From an uncultured bacterium (GTDB taxonomy: Bacteria; Bacillota; Clostridia; Lachnospirales; Lachnospiraceae), in the NCBI GenBank assembly GCA_947383005.1, contig CANDBT010000012.1, positions 1-64,000 on the forward strand: a stretch of 64,000 nucleotides of DNA, in the 5' to 3' direction. Below the pieces are notes generated by a model. The model had not been told where the DNA came from. It worked only from the letters and a program-made list of their open reading frames with translations, and made no database searches. The position numbers and the translations under genes are program-made. Below are positions 50,952-58,737 of the stretch, one piece after another; the stretch's first letter is position 1; each line of letters opens with the position of its first letter.

Positions 50952-53900
50952 TTTTGCTGAAAAAGCTCCGATTGATCAACTGGTATGGCTTTGCCAATGA
51001 AACAGCCCCCATCGGCTTTTTTACCTTGATTGCCGGAAAGAATGGAAACGGAAAATCGGTCATGCTGGATGCCATCAAATACGCGGCTTATGGTGATACG
51101 GTGTTCAATAAATCCTCGGAAAGTAAGGGAAGCCGGACGCTTTCCTCATACACCCGGGGACTTCTTGATGCCACGGCGGGGACTTATATGCGCCCGGCAG
51201 GTAAGGTGCCTAATGTATACAGTCATATTGTGCTGGAATTTTATGACAAGGCGGAGGAGAAATCCTTTATCCTTGGGACAGCGATCGAGACTAATGCGGC
51301 CAATAACTGCCAGTCCTACCGTTATGTGATGGACCGGAAAAGTCTGGAGGAGGTGGAGCATGTCTGTGTGGAAAATGGGATCGTCAGGCCCTATACGGCT
51401 TCACAGCTGCAGAAACGGTATCGGCTGACTCTTTTGAACCGGGAACAAGGGCTTCCCCGGTTTATGCAGATGACGGGCCTGAAGCTGACCATCGACCAGC
51501 TTCCCACCTATTTGAGAAAGCTGCGGGGAATCATGTCCTATGACCCCAATGCGAAAATTGACCGTTTTATTAGGGAAAGTGTTCTGGAAGAAAAGAATGT
51601 GGACTTTTCCAAACTGATTGAGGCAAGGGAAAACATTGAACGGTTAAACGGTATGTTTTCCAATATTCAGAATGAGATTGGAGAGCTGGAGGAAATTCTT
51701 GCGGAGTATGACGACTGCGAAAGTGAGAAAAATCGTCTTTTGACGGATGACATTAAAATCAGTTATAAGAAGATCAAGGGGTTCAACGGGGAAATCGAGA
51801 GGCTGACCCGGGAGCAGGTGCTGGCAAGGCAGAAAAAGGAAGAGACAGACCAGGTGCTGGCGGTGCTAAATGACCGCATGGGAAGCCTGGATGACCGGCT
51901 GATGGATGCGAGAGTCAGCCTGAATCAACTGGACAGTGCCAAAATGATCGAGGAGGAGAAACGGCGTCTGGCAGATCTGGAAGGGAAGAAAAAGGAACTG
52001 GCATTACAATGCAGGGAACTGGAGGATTTCCAGATAAAAATCAGTGAGATTCTTCATGATTTTTTGAAGGAGGGCGGCGAATCAGTCGGGGATAAAGAGG
52101 TTCTGGCTTCTCTGTGCAACAGCGGGTATCCGGCGGCGGAGAAGCGCCATGCAGTTGAGGAATTGAAAAAGCTTGTGGATGCAGCCCATGAGAAACAAAT
52201 CGGGGTCCTTGTCCGCCTGGACCAGGGGCTGGGAGAGCTTGGCAGAAAGCTGAACGCACAACTGGCAATTGTGGAAGAGTGTAAAAAGCATAGGAATGCC
52301 TACGGACAGATTCCCGAATATGTGGGACTGCGGGATGAAATCAACAAGGAATTTGCAAAACGGGGTATTCCGGAAAAGGCGCAGTTCGCCTGTGAATATG
52401 TGATCGGGATTTCTGATGAGAGCTGGCGGGATGCCATTGAGGCGTTTTTGGGCCCACGGCGCTACAGTATTCTGGTAGAACCACAATATTACGATATTGC
52501 GGATGATGTGCTGAACCGTTCCCAGTATAAGTACGCCCATCTGTTCAATACAAAGCTGCTGATGCGAAAAGAGATGAAACCGGAGAAGGATTCGGTGGTA
52601 CATATGCTGGAGATCAAAAATCCCGTGGCAAAGAAATATTTTGATTTCCAATTGGGACGTATGCATGGGGTGAAGCTGAATGAGGTCCGGAATTTCGAGA
52701 ATGCCATTTCCAGAGAGGGGCGTGTGTCTGTGGCCATGGACAGCTTTTTCCTGCGGTTTGAGAAAATCAGGGCTTACTACCTGGGGCAGAAGACCTTTGA
52801 GCTTAACCGGAACCGGGCCGAAAAAGAGATGCAGCTCCTGAATGAAGAAAAGAAGCAGTACCTGGAAGAAAAGAAAAAGGCAGAGGGACGGAAAAACCAG
52901 CTGAAAATGAACCGGGAGGCATTTAAGGAATACCAGTATGATGTACACCGGCAGTATCAGGAGACGGTAGCGGCGGCAAAAGAGTCAGAAACTCAACTGA
53001 AACGGTTGGAGAAGGCCCAGCAGAATAACCGGGAGTATCTGGAACTGAGCCAGACGGTGGCGAGGCTCCAGTCAGAGAAGGAGGCCGTAAAGAAGGAGCA
53101 GGAGAAAAAGCTTCAGGAAAGCAGCGATCTGGAAACCACGATCCAGGTCTGCGAAAAGGACATTGACCAAAAGGCGGCAGGGCTTAAGAGCGAGGAGGCT
53201 GTCTTTGGGGAGTTTGAGATTACGGCCTATTCTGTAGTACAGAAAGCGGTGGAGACCTATGAGAAGTATCTGGAGAATGGGAAAAATGGTTCCGGCGGAC
53301 TTCTTGCGACCGAGACAAGAGGGCGTATCCAGCGAAGCATTGAGCAGCATAGAAAAGCACTTTTTGGACTGCAGGCGGCCTATAACGCAAAGCACGCGGA
53401 CTTGGAACTTCCCACCAGCGAGGAGGGCCGGGAAATCTTCGCGGCCAGGAAAGACCGCATCTGGATGGATAATCTGCAGGAGGTGCGCAAGAAGCTGGAG
53501 GAGCAGACAAGACGGTATGAGGATATTTTCAAAAACGAATTTGTGCTGACAATTCTGAAGTATTGCAGAAAGGCGCGGGAAGATTTAAAACAGATGAATT
53601 CAGAGCTTTCCCGGCTGAATTTCTCTGCCAGGTACGAGTTTGATGTCCACTATGTAAAGGACAGCTCCGAATATGCCAGAATCATTGAGTTTGCGGAATA
53701 TTTGGATGAGCGGGAAAAGCTGGGCACCGCGGACGGACAGATGACCTTTGGGATGTTTACCTCGGTTACTGATGAGGCGGGAGAGGAGCTGGAAAAGGAT
53801 TTAAAACAGATTATTAACCGGATTATTGAAAAAAATAGCGAAGAAACTATCGCCCGGTTTGCCGATTACCGGAATTATATGACCTATGAAATTTTAATCA

Positions 53901-54280
53901 GCAACCAGATTTTAGACCGGGCGAAGCTTTCCCGGCAGACCGGCTTCAATTCCGGAGCGGAAGTACAGATTCCCTATCTTCTGATCCTGTCATCGGCGCT
54001 TTTGATGATTTATAATCAGAGGGTTAATTCTACACGCCTTGTTTTTATTGATGAGCCCTTTGCCAAGATGGATCCGGGAAATGTAAAGCTGATGCTGGAT
54101 TTCATGAAGAAACAGAACATGCAGGTGATTTTCTGTTCGCCGGACAAGACGGAATCCATCGGAAATGAATGTGAGGTCATTCTTCCGGTGCTGCGTGTGC
54201 GGGCGGACAGTATGCTGCTTGGAATTGTGCAGTTCCATAAGGAGAACAGTTCAGATAGGTCTGCGCGTTCACCGCGCTGA
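50948..54280 (+). CDS. jetC: Wadjet SMC-like ATPase JetC, C-terminus altered by element
   Basis: A 1110-residue SMC/MukB-like motor. Walker A AGKNGNGKS at residues 29-37, two long coiled-coil arms (about 220-430 and 600-800) around a hinge-like globular region, and Walker B RLVFIDEPFAKMD (D1035, E1036) followed by a D-loop and switch His-equivalent region. It hydrolyses ATP to extrude DNA. The last twelve residues (ENSSDRSARSPR) and stop come from a mobile element inserted at 54243; removing it would give the ending EKANESV and a 14-nt overlap with jetD. Whether the altered tail harms function is unknown. Confidence 0.95.
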   Translation: MILLKKLRLINWYGFANETAPIGFFTLIAGKNGNGKSVMLDAIKYAAYGDTVFNKSSESKGSRTLSSYTRGLLDATAGTYMRPAGKVPNVYSHIVLEFYDKAEEKSFILGTAIETNAANNCQSYRYVMDRKSLEEVEHVCVENGIVRPYTASQLQKRYRLTLLNREQGLPRFMQMTGLKLTIDQLPTYLRKLRGIMSYDPNAKIDRFIRESVLEEKNVDFSKLIEARENIERLNGMFSNIQNEIGELEEILAEYDDCESEKNRLLTDDIKISYKKIKGFNGEIERLTREQVLARQKKEETDQVLAVLNDRMGSLDDRLMDARVSLNQLDSAKMIEEEKRRLADLEGKKKELALQCRELEDFQIKISEILHDFLKEGGESVGDKEVLASLCNSGYPAAEKRHAVEELKKLVDAAHEKQIGVLVRLDQGLGELGRKLNAQLAIVEECKKHRNAYGQIPEYVGLRDEINKEFAKRGIPEKAQFACEYVIGISDESWRDAIEAFLGPRRYSILVEPQYYDIADDVLNRSQYKYAHLFNTKLLMRKEMKPEKDSVVHMLEIKNPVAKKYFDFQLGRMHGVKLNEVRNFENAISREGRVSVAMDSFFLRFEKIRAYYLGQKTFELNRNRAEKEMQLLNEEKKQYLEEKKKAEGRKNQLKMNREAFKEYQYDVHRQYQETVAAAKESETQLKRLEKAQQNNREYLELSQTVARLQSEKEAVKKEQEKKLQESSDLETTIQVCEKDIDQKAAGLKSEEAVFGEFEITAYSVVQKAVETYEKYLENGKNGSGGLLATETRGRIQRSIEQHRKALFGLQAAYNAKHADLELPTSEEGREIFAARKDRIWMDNLQEVRKKLEEQTRRYEDIFKNEFVLTILKYCRKAREDLKQMNSELSRLNFSARYEFDVHYVKDSSEYARIIEFAEYLDEREKLGTADGQMTFGMFTSVTDEAGEELEKDLKQIINRIIEKNSEETIARFADYRNYMTYEILISNQILDRAKLSRQTGFNSGAEVQIPYLLILSSALLMIYNQRVNSTRLVFIDEPFAKMDPGNVKLMLDFMKKQNMQVIFCSPDKTESIGNECEVILPVLRVRADSMLLGIVQFHKENSSDRSARSPR

Positions 54281-54379
54281 CCGTACGAAAACGTAGCGGT
54301 CGCGGGCATACGGCCCATCGCCTCGGCGATTCTAAATGGCCGTATGCCGTAACAGTTCAAGGGGTATCTGAACTGTTAC
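54243..54379. mobile_element. MITE-like element between jetC and jetD (R8), perfect 8-bp duplication
   Basis: A 137-bp element. The right end TATCTGAACTGTTAC (54365-54379) is complementary to the left end AGAACAGTTCAGATA (54243-54257) except for two terminal bases. CCATAAGG occurs on both sides (54235-54242 and 54380-54387), a perfect 8-bp target duplication. Interior: GGTCTGCGCG, CGTACG...CGTAGCG and GGCATACGGCCCAT with ATGGCCGTATGCC around the hairpin ATCGCC-TC-GGCGAT. The duplication preserves the AAGGAG ribosome site of jetD. Confidence 0.93.
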
Positions 54380-54396
54380 CCATAAGGAGAAAGCAA

Positions 54397-55656
54397 ATGA
54401 ATCAGTATGAAGAAAAACTGTTGGTTTTGCTGGCGGAAAAATACAGGAAAAGTAAAAAGGACAACAAAACCGGCATGATTTCCAGGCGAACCCAGGCAAA
54501 GCCATCGGAGCTTTATAAAAATTATAATCGAAATGACGCGGATTTGGAACAGATCGAGGCGGTCAACCAGGCGGCAGAAGAATGCAGAAAAAAAGGCTTT
54601 CTTACCTATGAGATGAATGGATTCAGCAGTGAAATCCTGAAAATCTATCTGGTGGATGAGAAAATCAGTGAAGTGGAGCAGTATCTGGCAGAGCATTATC
54701 AGTACGAACCCAAATATGTGAAACGGCAATATGTGGAACGGATGATTGAAACCTACGGTGGGAAATCCCCGGTGGCCGGCAAAGAGTGTGAGAAACTTAA
54801 ACGGATACTAGATCGGAACGGAGTGCCCAAAGATTATCTTCAGACGGAGGAGATCCTAAAAGCGCTGGTGTTTATTGAGAACAATGAACGGGATTTGTAT
54901 CTGCGGGAGGCTTCCATGTTGATTTATGGAAGTTCCAAATATCTGGAGGAGCATACTCTGGAAAGCGTGTGCCGTCTTTTACGTGCACATTGGAACCGGC
55001 CGTGTGGAGAAGAGGAATTTTTCGATGAGATTTTGGAGGAATACCATATCACCAGAGAAAAGCAGAAAATATGTCTGAAAGGGGACATCACGATCCAAAT
55101 CGCCGGAAAGGTGCTGGAGGTCGGCGCGCTGGAAGACGGGATCGAATTTTTTGTTGACGGGCTTGAAAAGCTGGAATCTGTCAGAGTGCGCACAACTGAT
55201 TTTGTGACAGTGGAAAACCGGACCGCTTACTTCCGATGTGGAAGATCAGGTGTCTCATTCTTTTATCTGGGCGGCTATGCCACCCGGTTTCAGAGGGATT
55301 TTTTGAAAAAGGTTTACCAGGACAATCCCCATGTCCGGTATCTGCATTTTGGTGATATTGACGCGGGGGGATTCTATATTCATGAGCATTTGTGCCGGGT
55401 GACAGAGATTCCCTTTGGGCTGGATCGAATGTCGGTGAGGGAACTTAAGGATGAACGGTTCTCTGGCTGTCTACAGGAGTTGACGGAAAATGACAAAAAG
55501 AGGCTTGGGATGCTTCTTGACAGGGCAGAGTACCGGGAGACGGCCCGGTATATGCTGGAGAAGAATGTGAAGCTGGAACAGGAGATTGTGAGTTTGGGTG
55601 GGGAGAGTAGCCAGTGCCAGCTCTGTTCTTCCCAAGGGATCGGCGGTATTGGCTGA
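54397..55656 (+). CDS. jetD: Wadjet nuclease JetD (DUF3322/DUF2220)
   Basis: A 419-residue topoisomerase VI-like nuclease subunit of Wadjet. The N-terminal part is DUF3322-like, the C-terminal part (from about residue 290) the Toprim-containing DUF2220, with VRYLHFGDIDAGGFYIHEHL carrying the acidic DxD metal site. It cuts the extruded plasmid. ATAAGGAG precedes the ATG. Before the insertion of the upstream element it overlapped jetC by 14 nt. Confidence 0.94.
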   Translation: MNQYEEKLLVLLAEKYRKSKKDNKTGMISRRTQAKPSELYKNYNRNDADLEQIEAVNQAAEECRKKGFLTYEMNGFSSEILKIYLVDEKISEVEQYLAEHYQYEPKYVKRQYVERMIETYGGKSPVAGKECEKLKRILDRNGVPKDYLQTEEILKALVFIENNERDLYLREASMLIYGSSKYLEEHTLESVCRLLRAHWNRPCGEEEFFDEILEEYHITREKQKICLKGDITIQIAGKVLEVGALEDGIEFFVDGLEKLESVRVRTTDFVTVENRTAYFRCGRSGVSFFYLGGYATRFQRDFLKKVYQDNPHVRYLHFGDIDAGGFYIHEHLCRVTEIPFGLDRMSVRELKDERFSGCLQELTENDKKRLGMLLDRAEYRETARYMLEKNVKLEQEIVSLGGESSQCQLCSSQGIGGIG

Positions 55657-55746
55657 TGATGTCCCTGGCCTATCTCCTATGCTGCGTAGGGACTGGTGGA
55701 AAAACAACATTTGAAACAGCGTATACTACAAAGAGAGGTGATAAAT

Positions 55747-55998
55747 ATGATGGTGAATACAGACACGCTTGTTTCTATGACAGAGGCGAATCAGAATTTT
55801 TCTAAGGTAGCTCACATGGTAGACGAGAAAGGTATGGCTGTTATTTTAAAGAATAACAAATCATTTTATATCGTGGTAGATTTTAAAGAGTATGAGGAAA
55901 TAAAAACGATTCAAGAATCCAGGAAAAAAAGAATTGCAGAAATGACAGAGCAATTAATAGAAGATAATAAAGAGGCATTTTTGGAGTTAGCTAAATGA
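55747..55998 (+). CDS. Phd/YefM-family antitoxin, apparently without toxin
   Basis: An 83-residue antitoxin with the Phd/YefM DNA-binding fold: VSMTEANQNFSKVAHMVDEKGMAVILKNNKSFYIVVDFKEYEEI. AGAGGTGA lies before the ATG at 55747. No toxin gene follows; the downstream frame is a fragment of unknown type. It lies within the defence island and may be a leftover or act on a toxin elsewhere. Confidence 0.85.
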   Translation: MMVNTDTLVSMTEANQNFSKVAHMVDEKGMAVILKNNKSFYIVVDFKEYEEIKTIQESRKKRIAEMTEQLIEDNKEAFLELAK

Positions 55999-56009
55999 TA
56001 ATATTGGCA

Positions 56010-56233
56010 AAGGTTTCCATAAATCGCCCCCAATCAAAAAATCTTTACCGGATGCGCCGGAACGAATTACCTTGTTAAATTTCAGAGAACTTACAGATAA
56101 AAAACATGGTAAAAAACCATCATTTGGCAAAACTTATATAGGGCAGGGACTATCCGAATTAACGCCTATGGAGATAGTAGGTTGCGAGGGTGCTGTGCGC
56201 CAGTGGCATAGTTCACGCATGTGGTCGTTCTAA
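56010..56233 (+). pseudogene. Unidentified open remnant after antitoxin gene
   Basis: One frame stays open from before 56010 to a TAA at about 56231, reading KSLPDAPERITLLNFRELTD and GQGLSELTPMEIVGCEGAVRQ, which looks protein-like. There is no start codon with a ribosome site. I do not recognise the family. Probably a decayed gene fragment. Confidence 0.35.
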
Positions 56234-56362
56234 AGGTAAGGAAAGACTACAATAATACTGAATCGAAATATTTATATGTGTAGTTTAAAGTGAAATGTTA
56301 GCTATAGAAAGGTAAGATGGATTTTATGTCGGAAAAAAGGCTGAATAGTACAATATTTTTAA

Positions 56363-56722
56363 TTGATAGATATTGGTGAACATGCAGGAAGCGGAGTACC
56401 TAATATTTTTAATGTATGGGAAGATGAGGGATGGGAAGAACCTGTGATAGAGGAGAATTTCGATCCAGACAGAACATCATTAATATTAAGATTTGTTAAA
56501 AAACAAGCGATAAAAACAAGCGATAAAAAACAAGCGAATAAAACAAACAAAAATGTGGAAAAGATCAGACAGTATCTGAAAGAACAAGAGGTAGCGAAAA
56601 CAAGAGATATTGCCAAATTGCTTGGTTTGAGTGTAGCGAGAACCAGAGTGATACTTTCAGAGATGGATGATGTTGAAGCGCTTGGAACCAATAGAAATAG
56701 AATATATCGACTAAATATGTAA
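56363..56722 (+). pseudogene. C-terminal fragment of AlbA-type ATP-binding regulator
   Basis: About 119 codons matching the C-terminal part of the AlbA_2/ATP-binding transcriptional regulator family: IGEHAGSGVPNIFNVWEDEGW, then FDPDRTSLILRF, a Lys/Thr-rich linker, and a final winged helix (TRDIAKLLGLSVARTRVILSEM). The first about 350 residues of the normal protein, including the AlbA_2 domain, are missing and the start here is a TTG without a ribosome site. Confidence 0.75.
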
Positions 56723-56737
56723 TGATGGTGGCTGATA

Positions 56738-56776
56738 TGATAAAAGGCGTGTCCTTTGCGCTGTAAACCCGATTTA
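56738..56776. repeat. Diverged three-hairpin fragment
   Basis: TGATAAAAGGCGTGTCCTTTGCGCTGTAAACCCGATTTA is a diverged single module of the 94-95 bp family, just after the regulator remnant. Confidence 0.55.
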
Positions 56777-56847
56777 TCTTTCTGCTTGTATGATAACACA
56801 AAAAAGTATATAATTAAATCGGCAAACGAAATTTATGGAGGTTATGT

Positions 56848-57081
56848 ATGAGGTTGGACGGATAAGGGTTAAATGGCCATTTTGAAATTGCGCTTTATGT
56901 TGATACATTTGAAGATGTGGATGCCGCATTTAGACGTACAGTGGAAAATGGCGCCACGCCAGTATTGGAACCCACAACGGAACCATGGGGACAGCGAACC
57001 TGCTACATTGCTGATCCAGAAGGCAATCTGATTGAAATTGGCTCATGCAATAAGCCATATGCGGAGAAGGATTTACTTTAA
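56848..57081 (+). pseudogene. Internally deleted VOC/glyoxalase-family gene
   Basis: GGAGG and an ATG at 56848 start a frame that stops after MRLDG (TAA at 56863). From 56875 a 68-codon frame reads GHFEIALYVDTFEDVDAAF, then EPWGQRTCYIADPEGNLIEIG, the C-terminal half of a VOC (glyoxalase/bleomycin-resistance-like) protein. The N-terminal half has been lost. The original ribosome site and the terminator remain. Confidence 0.85.
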
Positions 57082-57085
57082 AAGT

Positions 57086-57109
57086 ACAGGCTTTATAGAG
57101 CCTGTTTTC
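57086..57109 (+). terminator. Terminator after VOC remnant
   Basis: ACAGGCT-TTATAG-AGCCTGT followed by TTTC. Compact intrinsic terminator. Confidence 0.7.
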
Positions 57110-58620
57110 AAAATGGCTGTTGATAAAAATATCACTCTATAGTTTTATTCAGTTGTCATGGATAGCACGAGTAGCAAAGTCCGTATTACCCCGGGCAAAT
57201 CTCCTGCCCATTCTATTGCAAAGGAGATGCTCTGTATGAAAGACCTTCTGGAAATTTCCTGTGGGCTGGATGTCCATAAAGATAAAATTGTTGCCTGTAT
57301 CCTGACTAGCCCTTTGGGTAAGCCGATAAACTCTGAAATCCGGGAGTTTACCACCTTAATCCCGGATATGATCGCTTTACAGGACGGGATCGTTTCTCAA
57401 AACTGCCATCATGTTGCTATGGAAAGCACAGGTATTTACTGGATGCCTATTTATGAAATACTCGAAGAAGCGTTTGGCGGCGATATTACTTTGCTGGTTG
57501 TAAACGCACGCCATATGAAAAACGTCCCTGGCAAGAAAACAGACATGCGGGATTCTGAATGGATTTCCACCCTGTTACGTGCCGGGCTATTGAATGGCAG
57601 CTTTATTCCGGAAAAAAGAATCCGGAAGTTCCGTGATTTAAACCGTTACCGTAAGAGCGTCATCCGTGACATCACATCCCAGAAAAACAGAGTTGAGAAG
57701 TTCCTGCAAAGCTCTGGCTTTCGCCTTTCCTCTTTTATTTCTGATATTTTTGGCGCTTCTGGCAGGAACATCATCCGGCATCTCACTGAGCATGGACAGA
57801 TTGATCGGTCTGCTTTGGATTCCTGCTTAAAAACAAAGACAAGAAACCGTATAGATGAAATCCTCATGTCCGTAAATGGAACCCTGTCAGAACATCAAAA
57901 AGCCTTCTTGAAGATTCTTATGGACCATTATGACTCCTTAAAAGAACATCTTGCCGAAATCGAAAAGAGCCTTGAGGCGGACATGGCCCCATTTGCTTTG
58001 CAGGTGGAGCAGTTAAGCAGCATTTATGGAATCAGCACAACGGCTTCCTGTGCAATCATTGCTGAGATCGACATTGATAGGAAGCCGTTCAAAACCGCGG
58101 AGCATATCTGCTCATGGGCAGGTCTGTGCCCCGGCAATAAAGAAAGCGCCGGGAAACGGAAAAGTACATCTGTCACGAAAGGCAATCCTTACATAAAAAG
58201 TATGCTTTGCGAAATTGCCTGGGTAATCGCCGGAAAACGCAATACCTATCTGTCCGCCTGGTATTGGAGAATCAAACAGAAGAAGGGGGCTAAAAAAGCT
58301 ATTATTGCCCTTGCAGGAAAACTTCTTGTAATAATTTACACCATGCTAAAGCAAGGAACTCTTTTCGATGAATCCTGTTTTGAAGCCAGACGTAAAAGCC
58401 GCGAACAAAAACAGCTTTCCCGATACATACGTGAATTAGAGAAGCATGGCTACCATGTGGAAGCGCAAGCCTGATTTTTTTGTAATACCAATATTTCACT
58501 GAAGCAGCCAATTTATGACTGTTTTATCGTGATGCTTCCATGATTGTTGAAAACATTTGTTGTCAAGGTTCAGTTCTTGGCTACGAGTTTTATTTTCGTA
58601 GCAAAGGACAAAAGTAATGG
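57110..58620 (+). mobile_element. IS110-family insertion sequence (approximate ends)
   Basis: One transposase gene with non-coding flanks. IS110 elements lack clear inverted repeats, so the ends cannot be fixed from one copy; the left end lies after the VOC terminator and the right end before about 58620. The non-coding flank on the left (57110-57235) is where IS110-group elements encode their bridge RNA. Confidence 0.75.
57236..58474 (+). CDS. IS110-family transposase (recombinase)
   Basis: A 412-residue IS110/IS116/IS902 recombinase. The N-terminal DEDD RuvC-like domain shows SCGLDVHKDKIV, AMESTGIYWMP and KTDMRDSEW; the C-terminal Tnp domain has IYGISTTASCAIIAEI, CSWAGLCPGN and the region GKRKSTSVTKGNPYIKS with the likely catalytic Ser. 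AAGGAG lies before the ATG at 57236. The frame appears intact, so the element may be active. Confidence 0.95.
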   Translation: MKDLLEISCGLDVHKDKIVACILTSPLGKPINSEIREFTTLIPDMIALQDGIVSQNCHHVAMESTGIYWMPIYEILEEAFGGDITLLVVNARHMKNVPGKKTDMRDSEWISTLLRAGLLNGSFIPEKRIRKFRDLNRYRKSVIRDITSQKNRVEKFLQSSGFRLSSFISDIFGASGRNIIRHLTEHGQIDRSALDSCLKTKTRNRIDEILMSVNGTLSEHQKAFLKILMDHYDSLKEHLAEIEKSLEADMAPFALQVEQLSSIYGISTTASCAIIAEIDIDRKPFKTAEHICSWAGLCPGNKESAGKRKSTSVTKGNPYIKSMLCEIAWVIAGKRNTYLSAWYWRIKQKKGAKKAIIALAGKLLVIIYTMLKQGTLFDESCFEARRKSREQKQLSRYIRELEKHGYHVEAQA

Positions 58621-58626
58621 TATGTG

Positions 58627-58660
58627 TATCAAAAGTCGTCAGAAAAACTGACTTTTGATA
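58627..58660. terminator. Hairpin upstream of cas3
   Basis: TATCAAAAGTC pairs with GACTTTTGATA, with CAG/CTG inside. It lies between the IS110 right flank and cas3 and could end transcription from the insertion sequence. The rest of 58475-58737 is AT-rich without genes or repeats. Confidence 0.5.
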
Positions 58661-58737
58661 TCTATATTATAAGATAATATAATAAATTAAATTTACAATC
58701 AAATAGTTGAAAAATTAACTAAGAATGGAAAAATCGC

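Noticed and set aside
58475-58737. Searched for a CRISPR array next to cas3
   Set aside because: No repeated 30-36 bp units with spacers here or elsewhere in the window; in I-C systems the array lies after cas2, beyond the window end.
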